Position numbers and translations under genes: made by a program
Shown: positions 1 to 7,336 of the stretch, piece by piece
Layout: the number at the start of each line of letters is the position of its first letter
How positions within the stretch are numbered: position 1 is the first letter of the stretch
The notes under the pieces: model-generated
Told to the model about the DNA's origin: nothing
Database searches by the model: none
Seen by the model: only the letters and a program-made list of their open reading frames with translations
Source: JAIXWP01 sp964428835
Lineage (GTDB): Bacteria; Bacteroidota; Bacteroidia; Flavobacteriales_D; Sanyastnellaceae
DNA: 13,234 nucleotides
Reading direction: 5' to 3'
Assembly: GCA_964428835.1 (NCBI GenBank)
Contig: CAYRZQ010000071.1
Location: 1-13,234 of the forward strand

Positions 1-1224
1 GAAGTTTTCGACGACTATAACCGCACCTTCATCGGGAATATCTTCATAATAATGAAGCAGTAACCCTCCTAATGTATCATATTCTTCCACGTTCACTGGC
101 AGCTCAAAAGGATACTTATCATTCAAATAATCAATTTCCAAACGAGCAGAAAATTCATAGGTCTTTTCATCAATCTGGAGCTCCAATTCTTCTTGAGTCT
201 CCTCCTTGTCATGCTCATCCTCAATTTCACCAAAAATCTCCTCTACAATATCCTCCATCGTGATAATGCCTGCCGTGCCACCATACTCATCCACAACCAC
301 CGCCATACTGCGTTTCTTTTGAATGAAATTTTCCAAAACCTCATTGGCCGGCATTGGTTCTGGCACAATAGAAACAGGACGAAGAATGTGCTGAATGTGT
401 TCTGGTTTTTTAAATAATTCAAATGAATGAACGTAGCCTATGATGTGATCAATATTCTCTCGATATACCAAAATTTTTGAAAGCCTCGTTTCAATAAACT
501 TCCGCTTCAACTCCTCCACACTATCCGTGATTTCAACGGCAACGATTTCATTGCGAGGAACCAGACAGTCACGCGCTTTCACCTTCGAAAAGTCAAGAGC
601 ATTCTGAAAGATCTGAATTTCATGGTCAAATTCCTTGGTCTTATCAATATTGCCCGTAGCCTCTGTCAAATAATGGTCGAGATCAATCCTTCCGAAGCCT
701 ACAATTTCTTCATTGTTTTTTGACGAACCAATGAGCCTTAAAAATGTGTTGCTAATCCCAGTAACGATTACAGCGAAAATCCACAACAACCCATACCAAA
801 AAATGAGCGGTACAGCGAGCAGATTAAGCCAACGATTGGGATTGATTGAAAAAATAGCCTTTGGGATAAATTCCCCAAAAATTAATACAATCACCGTGGA
901 AATGAGCGTCTGTGTAATGAGTAGGCCATATTCTCCAAGCCATTCTACAGTAAAAGGAAAATTCAAACTTAAAAAATCAACAATAGCATCACCCATGTAA
1001 AGTCCATAGATCACCAGTGCGATATTGTTTCCAACGAGCATAGCTGCAATAAACATCTTGGGGCGTGCAGCAAAGTAGGAAATGATATCTGCACCAAAAA
1101 CTCCTTGCTTTTTGTCTAATTCGAGTTTGAATTTATTCGAAGTGATGAAGGCAATCTCAACCCCACTGGAAAATGCAGAAGCTAAAAGAGATAATATGAC
1201 AATTAATAACCACCCAGGGTCCAT
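1..1224 (-). CDS. DUF21/CBS/CorC-HlyC membrane protein (CNNM/CorC family), C-terminus cut by window edge
   Basis: The minus-strand frame is open for 408 codons from ATG at 1224 to base 1. It starts MDPGWLLIVILSLLASAFSS and has about four hydrophobic segments in the first 160 residues, as expected for a DUF21 domain. A CBS pair follows, including ARDCLVPRNEIV near residue 210 and VVDEYGGTAGIITMEDIVEE near residue 310. A CorC_HlyC domain begins after an acidic linker and contains EEYDTLGGLL close to the edge. Only a few tens of C-terminal residues should be missing. Family knowledge: such proteins sit in the inner membrane and are linked to Mg2+/Co2+ homeostasis; many are annotated 'hemolysin' without evidence of lysis, and the Bacteroidota paralogue GldE is tied to gliding. 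The gene starts 17 nt after a 67-residue membrane protein and is the last visible gene of the lptC operon. The neighbours argue against calling it gldE. Family call is secure; substrate is unknown. Confidence 0.93.
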   Translation of the reverse strand, partial: MDPGWLLIVILSLLASAFSSGVEIAFITSNKFKLELDKKQGVFGADIISYFAARPKMFIAAMLVGNNIALVIYGLYMGDAIVDFLSLNFPFTVEWLGEYGLLITQTLISTVIVLIFGEFIPKAIFSINPNRWLNLLAVPLIFWYGLLWIFAVIVTGISNTFLRLIGSSKNNEEIVGFGRIDLDHYLTEATGNIDKTKEFDHEIQIFQNALDFSKVKARDCLVPRNEIVAVEITDSVEELKRKFIETRLSKILVYRENIDHIIGYVHSFELFKKPEHIQHILRPVSIVPEPMPANEVLENFIQKKRSMAVVVDEYGGTAGIITMEDIVEEIFGEIEDEHDKEETQEELELQIDEKTYEFSARLEIDYLNDKYPFELPVNVEEYDTLGGLLLHYYEDIPDEGAVIVVENF

Positions 1225-1241
1225 TAGTGCAAAGTTAAGTT

Positions 1242-1445
1242 TTAAGAGCGATTGCGCATATTATTTTCAATGCGCTTGTTCATGCTGCGTCTAAACAAAT
1301 ACCAAATAAACGCTACTACAGGTACAAACAAATTTGTTTTCGCCTGATCCCAGCCATGCTGATAAATCATCACCCCAGCATAAATAGCCGAAGCAATACT
1401 CACAGCAAGCCAAAAATGAACAAAGAATTTATTGACTTTCTCCAT
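1242..1445 (-). CDS. Small two-helix membrane protein of the lptC-DUF21 interval
   Basis: A 67-residue protein starting MEKVNKFFVHFW at ATG 1445. The frame stays open further upstream, but that part lies inside lptC, and this start gives a compact membrane protein. Two hydrophobic stretches are visible, roughly residues 8-29 (LAVSIASAIYAGVMIY) and 38-52 (NLFVPVVAFIWYLF), followed by a basic tail (RRSMNKRIENNMRNRS), so both ends are probably cytoplasmic. Its start overlaps the end of lptC by 17 nt and the DUF21/CBS gene follows 17 nt after its stop. I recall small membrane proteins at this position in other Bacteroidota, but I know of no characterised function. The location suggests a role with LPS transport or with the DUF21 protein; this is inference from neighbours only. 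Confidence 0.75.
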   Translation of the reverse strand: MEKVNKFFVHFWLAVSIASAIYAGVMIYQHGWDQAKTNLFVPVVAFIWYLFRRSMNKRIENNMRNRS

Positions 1446-2010
1446 TGGACGAAGGTAAAGAAGTTTCTTTATCCTCAAAGTAAATGTCGCCAGTAGGTTC
1501 GAGAATTTTGTAACGGGTAAATGAGCTATTACTCTCGAGACCCTTGCCATAGAAAACACCACTGCCACTGGTGATTTTCACAGGAGCATCGGTAAAAATA
1601 CGGGAACTGTCTTGTTGAAAAATCAGCTTATCGGTTTCGAGCATTTCTCCTTCGGTGTTGCGCAGTACCACATTCTTACTTGCAGTCAATTCATTTTTTT
1701 TCTGATCGAATATGCCATGCTCTGCTGTCAAACGAGCATCTTCGACATCGATGCTGTCATAAAAAATCATTGTAAAGCCACCTAACGCCTCGATGTACGG
1801 ATTTTCTCCACCATACTGATCAATCTGCTTTGCTTTCAGAATATTTCGCAACTCACCATTTTCGGTATAACGGTATTCTGCATCGAAATTGGTCTGCAAT
1901 GGCACAATGATCTCATCAGTTGCAGCCTTGATATCCGACATCTTATTCTCACAAGAACTCAAGATGACAATGGCCAAAGCAAGCACCGAAATATTGAAGG
2001 ACTTAATCAT
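1429..2010 (-). CDS. lptC: LptC-like LPS export lipoprotein
   Basis: A protein of 193 residues starting MIKSFNISVLALAIVILSSC at ATG 2010. An in-frame ATG five codons upstream (2025) is less likely because it would put MYNAD before a well-formed lipoprotein signal. The lipobox LSSC places the lipidated cysteine at residue 20. The rest is a single beta-rich domain with repeated strand patterns (LTAEHGIFDQKKNELTASKN, VVLRNTEGEMLETDKLIF) typical of the LptA/LptC beta-jellyroll, and it ends near VKITSGSGVFYGKGLES. Family role: LptC takes LPS from the LptBFG ABC transporter and passes it to the LptA bridge. Escherichia coli LptC is held by a transmembrane helix, whereas this one should be held by lipid. 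Its start overlaps the preceding barrel gene by 8 nt and its end overlaps the next gene by 17 nt, suggesting translational coupling. Confidence 0.87.
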   Translation of the reverse strand: MIKSFNISVLALAIVILSSCENKMSDIKAATDEIIVPLQTNFDAEYRYTENGELRNILKAKQIDQYGGENPYIEALGGFTMIFYDSIDVEDARLTAEHGIFDQKKNELTASKNVVLRNTEGEMLETDKLIFQQDSSRIFTDAPVKITSGSGVFYGKGLESNSSFTRYKILEPTGDIYFEDKETSLPSSNGESQ

Positions 2011-3436
2011 ATCTGCGTTGTACAAACCAGGGATTCAAGAAATGAGGTGTTAGAGAAAAACCAATTTGAACGTTCACGAATTCCTCTTCCAATAAACCAT
2101 TTTCGGTGGTACCACCTCGACCAAACTCCACTCCAAAATTGAACCTACTGCTACTTCTTGATGATAAAATAGGAATAGATAATCCTGCGCTTACAGCCTC
2201 TTGAGTCACATTTTTGTCTCGAATGTTCAAGTAGGTTTGAGTGCTTCTCAATCCGATGCGATACGTAGTCCTTTCGAATATATTATTCGCAGCTTCTGTG
2301 TTGCGAGGTGTGCGTTCTAAGCCGATAGCCAGATTGGTGAATGCGCCCAATTCACTTCCCGAAAGACTACCCTGGAAGGAGCTGGAAAAAGAACTCCAGT
2401 CTTGGTTTTTATATTCAAAAGATAAAGCCGTAGTCCTTCCTTCTTGCCCTGCCCAAACCACGCTCGATCCAATCGCTATGCGCGCTGGAATGGAAACAAA
2501 ACCTTGTTGAAGAGGGTTGACATAACTTGTATCTACTACACTTTCTCGCCCAGATGAAAGGATATACATCTCACCAATTGTTTCATTCTTAGCTTTTAAA
2601 TCACTACCCAAGGTATAATTGGCTCCGATATTCAAATACACTCCCTTCTTCAATTTCTTCTTATCCCACGTAAGTTTCAATGGCATCATATACTGCACAC
2701 CCGCGTCAAATACGAAGTCCAAAACTGTAGTCTTTGTTGTGTTTTTAGTAGAAAAAAATCGGCTCGTTGGAAACTCCACGCGGCTCTCTTGACGCAACGT
2801 GCCGAACAAATAATTCAAGTTTGCTCCTACAGACAATCTTGGTTTTACGATGGCAAGTGAATCTCTTAATTCTTTGACCCTGTTCTCGTCATTCAACCTT
2901 GCCGTTCCAGTAAGCGACTGATTTACTTTGGGAAGTTTATAGAGCCTTACAGATCTTCCAAAACCAACTATAAGGCGATTAATACCACCACTTCCATCAT
3001 ACTTATAAGAGGCCAAGGTGGTGTCGTTCACCACCACTGGAGAGGTCAGATTGTAACCCACAGTGCTGTACGGAACAAGCCCAAGGGTAAGTCCCCAACG
3101 TGCACCCTGCTTTTTAAAACCAAAAATTATCTCAGATACCTGGCCAGCTCGAAACGTTTCTGCGCTATTACCATTGGTAATATTCTGAATACCACCTTTA
3201 CCAGACAACTGCAAAGTAGTGCGTGAAAGGTTGGCATAAGAGGCGGGGTTGTATATGTTGATGGCATTCGGATCAATGATTGGGGTAGTAATGCCTCCAA
3301 TCGCAAAGTGATTTACCGAGCCTGATGGCGACAAAACACCAATACCAAATCTCGAATATGGGTTACTTATTCCCGCTTGGCCAATCACCTGAACGGTCGT
3401 CAGAAACAATACAAAAACACTAATTATTTTTCTCAC
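2003..3436 (-). CDS. Uncharacterised outer membrane beta-barrel protein (SNPYSRFGIG family)
   Basis: A 477-residue protein with signal peptide MRKIISVFVLFLTTVQVIGQ, followed at once by AGISNPYSRFGIGVL, a motif I associate with a conserved Bacteroidota outer membrane protein between coaX and lptC. Residues 61-70 contain YNPASYANL, resembling the N-terminal NPA segment of FadL/OmpP1/PorV-like barrels. The rest alternates short amphipathic strands with polar loops (WGLTLGLVPYSTVGYNL, RFNFGVEFGRGG, VNVQIGFSLTP) and ends in NPWFVQRRYD. The start codon is GTG at 3436: no in-frame ATG lies nearby and the signal peptide begins exactly there. This start overlaps coaX by 17 nt. A barrel is well supported; FadL-like transport is inference. 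Its position beside lptC suggests an envelope-biogenesis role, but I know of no demonstrated function. Confidence 0.85.
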   Translation of the reverse strand: MRKIISVFVLFLTTVQVIGQAGISNPYSRFGIGVLSPSGSVNHFAIGGITTPIIDPNAINIYNPASYANLSRTTLQLSGKGGIQNITNGNSAETFRAGQVSEIIFGFKKQGARWGLTLGLVPYSTVGYNLTSPVVVNDTTLASYKYDGSGGINRLIVGFGRSVRLYKLPKVNQSLTGTARLNDENRVKELRDSLAIVKPRLSVGANLNYLFGTLRQESRVEFPTSRFFSTKNTTKTTVLDFVFDAGVQYMMPLKLTWDKKKLKKGVYLNIGANYTLGSDLKAKNETIGEMYILSSGRESVVDTSYVNPLQQGFVSIPARIAIGSSVVWAGQEGRTTALSFEYKNQDWSSFSSSFQGSLSGSELGAFTNLAIGLERTPRNTEAANNIFERTTYRIGLRSTQTYLNIRDKNVTQEAVSAGLSIPILSSRSSSRFNFGVEFGRGGTTENGLLEEEFVNVQIGFSLTPHFLNPWFVQRRYD

Positions 3437-4175
3437 TATGATTGAAAAGATAAATTTGGTTTAGACCAAGGGTGGTCAAATTTTCAACTGCAAAAATGGG
3501 GCTTTTCAGGTAGCTTCCCAAAAATCCACCATCTCCGCCGGTAATTACGACGCTCAAATCCTCATAATCACTACAATATGATTCGATTATTCCTCGAATT
3601 TCATAAATCAACCCCCATACAACTCCACTTTCTATTGATTCTTTTGTCGATTTTCCAAGCAATAAAGGCAGTTGATTCTCAAATGATATAAGCGGAAGCC
3701 TACCAGTAAAATGATTCAAACTTTTAAACCGCATATTTAGACCTGGTCCAATACTTCCGCCTTCTAGTACCCCTCTTTCCAGAAATGTTGTTGTGATACA
3801 AGTGCCACAATCGATAATCAGAATATTCGATTTGCCGAACAAGGTGACCGCTCCCATTGCGCTGGCGATGCGATCCAAACCTAATGTAGCTGGTGTTTTA
3901 TACTTAGTATCTAAGGGATGTGCAGTGTTTCGATCAAAAAAAATCAATCGATGCTGTGGAGTTTGCAGTGCTTTGAAATAATCATTCGTTTCGCGAACAG
4001 TTGAAATAAAGACGTCCCGATGTGAATATTGGGCGATATAACTGAAAAGCTCCTCTTTTTCATTGTCGCTAAACCGCTTCATTTCTATAAAGTCGCGTCC
4101 AGCAAATGAGGCTAGTTTAGTAATACTGTTGCCTTGATCAATGATAAAGTGTGTGATATTATTGCTCACGATCAC
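3420..4175 (-). CDS. coaX: Type III pantothenate kinase
   Basis: A 251-residue ASKHA-fold enzyme that phosphorylates pantothenate, the first step of CoA synthesis; it is cytoplasmic and normally dimeric. Motifs in order: phosphate-binding IIDQGNSITK (D13, G15, N16, K20), TPATLGLDRIASAMGA with the G-x-D-R signature (D101, R102), a second phosphate motif IDCGTCITTTF (D122, G124, T125), GGSIGPGLNMRFKSLNHFT, STKESIESGVVWG and ITGGDGGFL (212-219). Length is usual for the family. One oddity is residue 130: the family usually reads DxGTxxTxD, and the last Asp is Thr here. The start is GTG at 4175; a second GTG two codons later (4169) is possible, with little effect on the protein. The start overlaps the T9SS cargo gene by 17 nt and the stop overlaps the barrel gene by 17 nt, so expression is probably coupled to both. 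Confidence 0.95.
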   Translation of the reverse strand: MIVSNNITHFIIDQGNSITKLASFAGRDFIEMKRFSDNEKEELFSYIAQYSHRDVFISTVRETNDYFKALQTPQHRLIFFDRNTAHPLDTKYKTPATLGLDRIASAMGAVTLFGKSNILIIDCGTCITTTFLERGVLEGGSIGPGLNMRFKSLNHFTGRLPLISFENQLPLLLGKSTKESIESGVVWGLIYEIRGIIESYCSDYEDLSVVITGGDGGFLGSYLKSPIFAVENLTTLGLNQIYLFNHSEKNN

Positions 4176-6270
4176 TAAGTAATAAGACTGTTCCTCTCCT
4201 TTCTACAGGCCTGCCTTTTCCATCTTCAATGGTTATGAAATAAACATAAACACCCTCCTGCACAGGCTCGCCATTCATAAAGCCATCCCAAGGGGCATTG
4301 ATATCATTCGTGTCATAGATTACGTCGCCCCACTTGCTGTAGATGATCATTCTATACTCTTCAAAGTTGGCAAAAGAAATCACTGGCTGAAAGGTATTGT
4401 TGAAACCATCAACAACGAATGCGTTGGGAACCCATATAATCGGTTCGAGACTTAATCTTATTGGATTACTAAAACTGCTGTATTCATCCGGATACGTTCC
4501 CGTTTGACTGATGGCTTCAATCCTGTATGAAAAGTCACCCGGGCTAAACCTCAATTCACTAACGTCATCTTCATAAAATGTGAGATTGCCAGGCACACTT
4601 GCAATTTGCTCCTCAACACCTTCAAGACCTTCTTTTCTGTAAATGAGATATTCACTTACGCCGTCTTCCCAACCAAGATATGGGCTCCATCGTAATGCCA
4701 GTGCGAGTCTGTCATCATAAGCAAAACCATTCAACAACATGGTAACAGCAACATTGCTGGTGTCAATTGTGTCTCCGCAGATGTTTTGAACTATAAAACG
4801 ATATTCATACGAAAAGACATTGGTGTTGATGTCTATACTGTCTTCGTACGCGATAAAGTCTAGGCCTGAAGAGTTAACGTAAGATACATCATCCCAATCA
4901 CTGGTTCCAAAAGTCTGCCTTTGAATGGTAAATAAGATGTCCGAACCTACTGGCTCGGTTATAAACTCTACACGAATTCTATCTTCCGCCAATACACTTG
5001 CCGAAGTAATGTAATTAAAGGACGGATCAGGAGGATATATAACATTTACTATCCGGAGATTGGAAATGGCAGTGTAAGTCCCATTTGGATGCCGAGCACG
5101 GATGTAGTAGCTGTTATTTCCGCCCACAGTGACATCGTGTTGAAATGAAAGTTGACTTCCTGGCAAAGAGGCGACAATGGTGGGGGCGTTGTTTTCAAAA
5201 CTATGAATGACTTCATAACTTTCAACGGCTTCTTCCCAACCCTCGTAGGCAGACCAATTCAATGTGACAAAGTCTTCACAGATAGCATAACCAATAGGAT
5301 CGAGGAAAACAGACGTATTACAGACATCTCCGGCAGCACTGGTATTTGGACTTGGCGGAGTACCACTATAGCATGTGTCGATCGCAGCTACTACATATCC
5401 AACAGGACCAATGGTGGTCTGCGCAAGAATGTCAATAAATGAAGTGTTTAAATACCCAAATGCAGTGTCTAAGAGCGTCACAGTGCCATTGGCAAGGCAC
5501 CGATAGACAATATAACCTTGGCAATCTTGAGATGCACTCGGCAACCAATTAATTACCGCGTCGTTGGTGGTGTGATCAATAGATATAGAAGTAACTATTG
5601 GAATTGCGGGTGGCGTGAGGTCGGTTAGCAATTCCCCCGAAATATTACTTATGCTCTCACAAAAACCAGAGGCATTAAACAAGATACCGAAATTCAAGAA
5701 CTCATTACAGACGGCAATTTCATAGCTGTAAGCTGTGATTTCTTGTTCTAAAGTAGCAATGGTCTGCCAAGTGCCTGCTGGATACTCCATCAATACGGTG
5801 TACTCACCACCTGAGCCATTAGGAATGGGATTGTTCCAATCCAAAAAAGCGAGCCCTTGTGGAGCAGCGCTGGGACTTACTTCCAAAAATACGCTACACA
5901 TTACTGGACCAGGAGCGCTGAGGGTAGGCACGCCTCCTTGCAAATATTCTGTTTGTATGTAAAAACAAATTTCAGTGGTCGCTGAGGCTCCTTGATTGTA
6001 AACATAACTTATTACCCCAATATTATTGATAGTAGTGGCCAAAGTATATGGTGCAGAAGGATCTATCGAGGTATAAATGTGATATGCGATGAAGTTGTTG
6101 CCAGGATCTGCTGGTGCTTGCCATGTTACCTGAATATCTCCATTACTAAAATCCTGCGTACATAAAATACTCGGCGGAAGTACCGCCTGACCATCAACAG
6201 CTTGTGCGACGAATACGCAAAAGATTGCGATGAATCGCTGAAAAAGGGATATGTGAGACGAAATCTTCAA
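4159..6270 (-). CDS. Secreted multi-FnIII protein with type IX secretion C-terminal domain (type B, gliding-associated)
   Basis: A 703-residue protein with a signal peptide (core FIAIFCVFVAQAVDGQ, cut near residue 28). A series of fibronectin type III-like beta-sandwich modules follows, visible as recurring segments such as DIQVTWQAPADPGNNFIAYH, DAVINWLPSASQDCQGYIVY, LNWSAYEGWEEAVESYEV and LRWSPYLGWEDGVSEYLIYR. The last ~91 residues (613-703) are a type B T9SS sorting domain: WVPNAFVVDGFNNTFQP, then YRMIIYSKWGDVIYD, APWDGFMNGEPVQEGVYVY and a basic strand ending GTVLLL. Family knowledge: such proteins cross the inner membrane by Sec and the outer membrane by T9SS and end up on the surface or outside; many are adhesin-like. 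The start is TTG at 6270; the frame has no ATG near the signal peptide and is closed by a stop further upstream. It heads the coaX operon and overlaps coaX by 17 nt. The ligand is unknown. Confidence 0.9.
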   Translation of the reverse strand: MKISSHISLFQRFIAIFCVFVAQAVDGQAVLPPSILCTQDFSNGDIQVTWQAPADPGNNFIAYHIYTSIDPSAPYTLATTINNIGVISYVYNQGASATTEICFYIQTEYLQGGVPTLSAPGPVMCSVFLEVSPSAAPQGLAFLDWNNPIPNGSGGEYTVLMEYPAGTWQTIATLEQEITAYSYEIAVCNEFLNFGILFNASGFCESISNISGELLTDLTPPAIPIVTSISIDHTTNDAVINWLPSASQDCQGYIVYRCLANGTVTLLDTAFGYLNTSFIDILAQTTIGPVGYVVAAIDTCYSGTPPSPNTSAAGDVCNTSVFLDPIGYAICEDFVTLNWSAYEGWEEAVESYEVIHSFENNAPTIVASLPGSQLSFQHDVTVGGNNSYYIRARHPNGTYTAISNLRIVNVIYPPDPSFNYITSASVLAEDRIRVEFITEPVGSDILFTIQRQTFGTSDWDDVSYVNSSGLDFIAYEDSIDINTNVFSYEYRFIVQNICGDTIDTSNVAVTMLLNGFAYDDRLALALRWSPYLGWEDGVSEYLIYRKEGLEGVEEQIASVPGNLTFYEDDVSELRFSPGDFSYRIEAISQTGTYPDEYSSFSNPIRLSLEPIIWVPNAFVVDGFNNTFQPVISFANFEEYRMIIYSKWGDVIYDTNDINAPWDGFMNGEPVQEGVYVYFITIEDGKGRPVERRGTVLLLSDREQ

Positions 6271-6278
6271 TTCGTGTA

Positions 6279-6305
6279 CAAAGATAAATGCAAGCGCCCC
6301 TTCAA
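6279..6305 (-). promoter_or_regulatory. Candidate Bacteroidota promoter for the T9SS cargo/coaX operon
   Basis: Reading leftward, TATCTTTG (6286 to 6279) matches the Bacteroidota -7 consensus TAnnTTTG exactly. A TTG at 6305-6303 lies 16 nt upstream and could serve as the -33 element, although the spacer is shorter than the usual 19-21 nt. The end of the -7 box is only 8 nt from the TTG start codon at 6270, so the mRNA would have almost no 5' leader. The motif match is seen directly; activity is inferred. Confidence 0.5.
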
Positions 6306-6363
6306 CGGGAGTTTGTTTACTTTATTTCACACTCGAAAGCACCAAAAGGTTGCATCACCTTGG

Positions 6364-7314
6364 TTAGAATTCGTATTTATTATGAGCCAGTTCGTTGCGG
6401 ACACTGTTATACTCTTCAATGATTTCATTGACTACTTCTGCAGCGGGCTTCATACTCTTAATAAGCGCCGAAACTTGCCCAATTTCTAATTCTCCATTTT
6501 CCAGATCACCTTCAAACATTCCCTTTTTTGCTCTGCCGCGTCCGAGAATTTGTTCCAACTCTTCTTTGCTGGCATCACGGTCGTACGCGGCCATTACTTC
6601 ATTAAAGAAATTATTTTTAAGCAATCTCACGGGAGTCAACTCTTTGAGTGTGAGAAGTGTGTCGCCCTCGCTTGCAGAGACGACTCTTTCTTTAAAAGCT
6701 TGATGTGCGCTAGATTCAGGAGTCGCCACAAATCGACTACCAATCTGCACGCCGTCGGCTCCGAGAGCCATAGCGGCTACCATAGCGCGACCGGTTCCAA
6801 TTCCTCCAGCCGCTATGACTGGGATTTGCACGGCTTCTTTTACCAAAGGAATCAAGCATAATGTAGTAGTTTCCTCACGACCATTGTGCCCGCCTGCTTC
6901 AAAGCCTTCTGCCACAACGGCGTCCACTCCTGCATCCTGAGACTTTAGGGCAAACTTTGCGCTGGATACCACGTGGATTACTTTGATGCCCTCATTTTTT
7001 AATATAGAAGTCCATGTTTTGGGATTGCCAGCGGACGTAATAACCACAGGAACTTTATGTCTGATGATAGTTTCAATGTGCTTGTCAACGTCAGGATAGA
7101 GTAATGGAAGATTCACTCCGAAAGGCTTATCAGTCGCAGCTTTGCACTTGGTCAGTTGTTCATCCAAAATATGCGGATACATAGATCCGGCTCCTAAAAT
7201 CCCCAATCCTCCCGCATTGCTAACGGCACTTGCCAACTCCCATCCGCTGCACCAAATCATACCTGCTTGGATAATGGGATATTTTATTCCAAAAAGTGTG
7301 TTTGCTCTATTCAT
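6364..7314 (-). CDS. FMN-dependent nitronate monooxygenase / FabK-like enoyl-ACP reductase family enzyme
   Basis: A 316-residue TIM-barrel flavoprotein starting MNRANTLFGIKYPIIQAGM, the usual opening of the nitronate monooxygenase (2-nitropropane dioxygenase)/FabK family. Other landmarks are SNAGGLGILGAGSM (32-45), KPFGVNLPLL, AEGFEAGGHNGREETTTL with the likely catalytic His143, the phosphate-binding segment IPVIAAGGIGTGRAM (164-178) and GADGVQIGSRFVATPES (185-201). Length suits both FabK (about 318) and class II nitronate monooxygenases. FabK reduces enoyl-ACP with NAD(P)H in fatty acid synthesis; nitronate monooxygenases oxidise alkyl nitronates such as propionate 3-nitronate. The sequence alone does not decide between them. 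The gene lies upstream of the T9SS cargo gene with a 93-bp gap holding a candidate promoter, so it may be its own transcription unit. No fatty acid or nitro-compound gene is nearby. Confidence 0.88.
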   Translation of the reverse strand: MNRANTLFGIKYPIIQAGMIWCSGWELASAVSNAGGLGILGAGSMYPHILDEQLTKCKAATDKPFGVNLPLLYPDVDKHIETIIRHKVPVVITSAGNPKTWTSILKNEGIKVIHVVSSAKFALKSQDAGVDAVVAEGFEAGGHNGREETTTLCLIPLVKEAVQIPVIAAGGIGTGRAMVAAMALGADGVQIGSRFVATPESSAHQAFKERVVSASEGDTLLTLKELTPVRLLKNNFFNEVMAAYDRDASKEELEQILGRGRAKKGMFEGDLENGELEIGQVSALIKSMKPAAEVVNEIIEEYNSVRNELAHNKYEF

Positions 7315-7336
7315 CTTTTTTTAACTCAATTGTGCT

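Noticed and set aside
1..1224. Calling the DUF21/CBS gene gldE
   Set aside because: GldE is a paralogue usually found near other gld genes; here the neighbours are lptC and coaX, and the sequence alone does not separate the paralogues.
1446..1568. Upstream extension of the small membrane protein to a 108-residue version
   Set aside because: The extra N-terminal residues lie inside lptC, look random and would bury the natural MEKVNKFF start.
6345..6367. Possible terminator after the flavoenzyme gene (CCAAGGT...ACCTTTTGG)
   Set aside because: The stem is short with a 2-nt bulge, overlaps the stop codon and is not followed by a T run.
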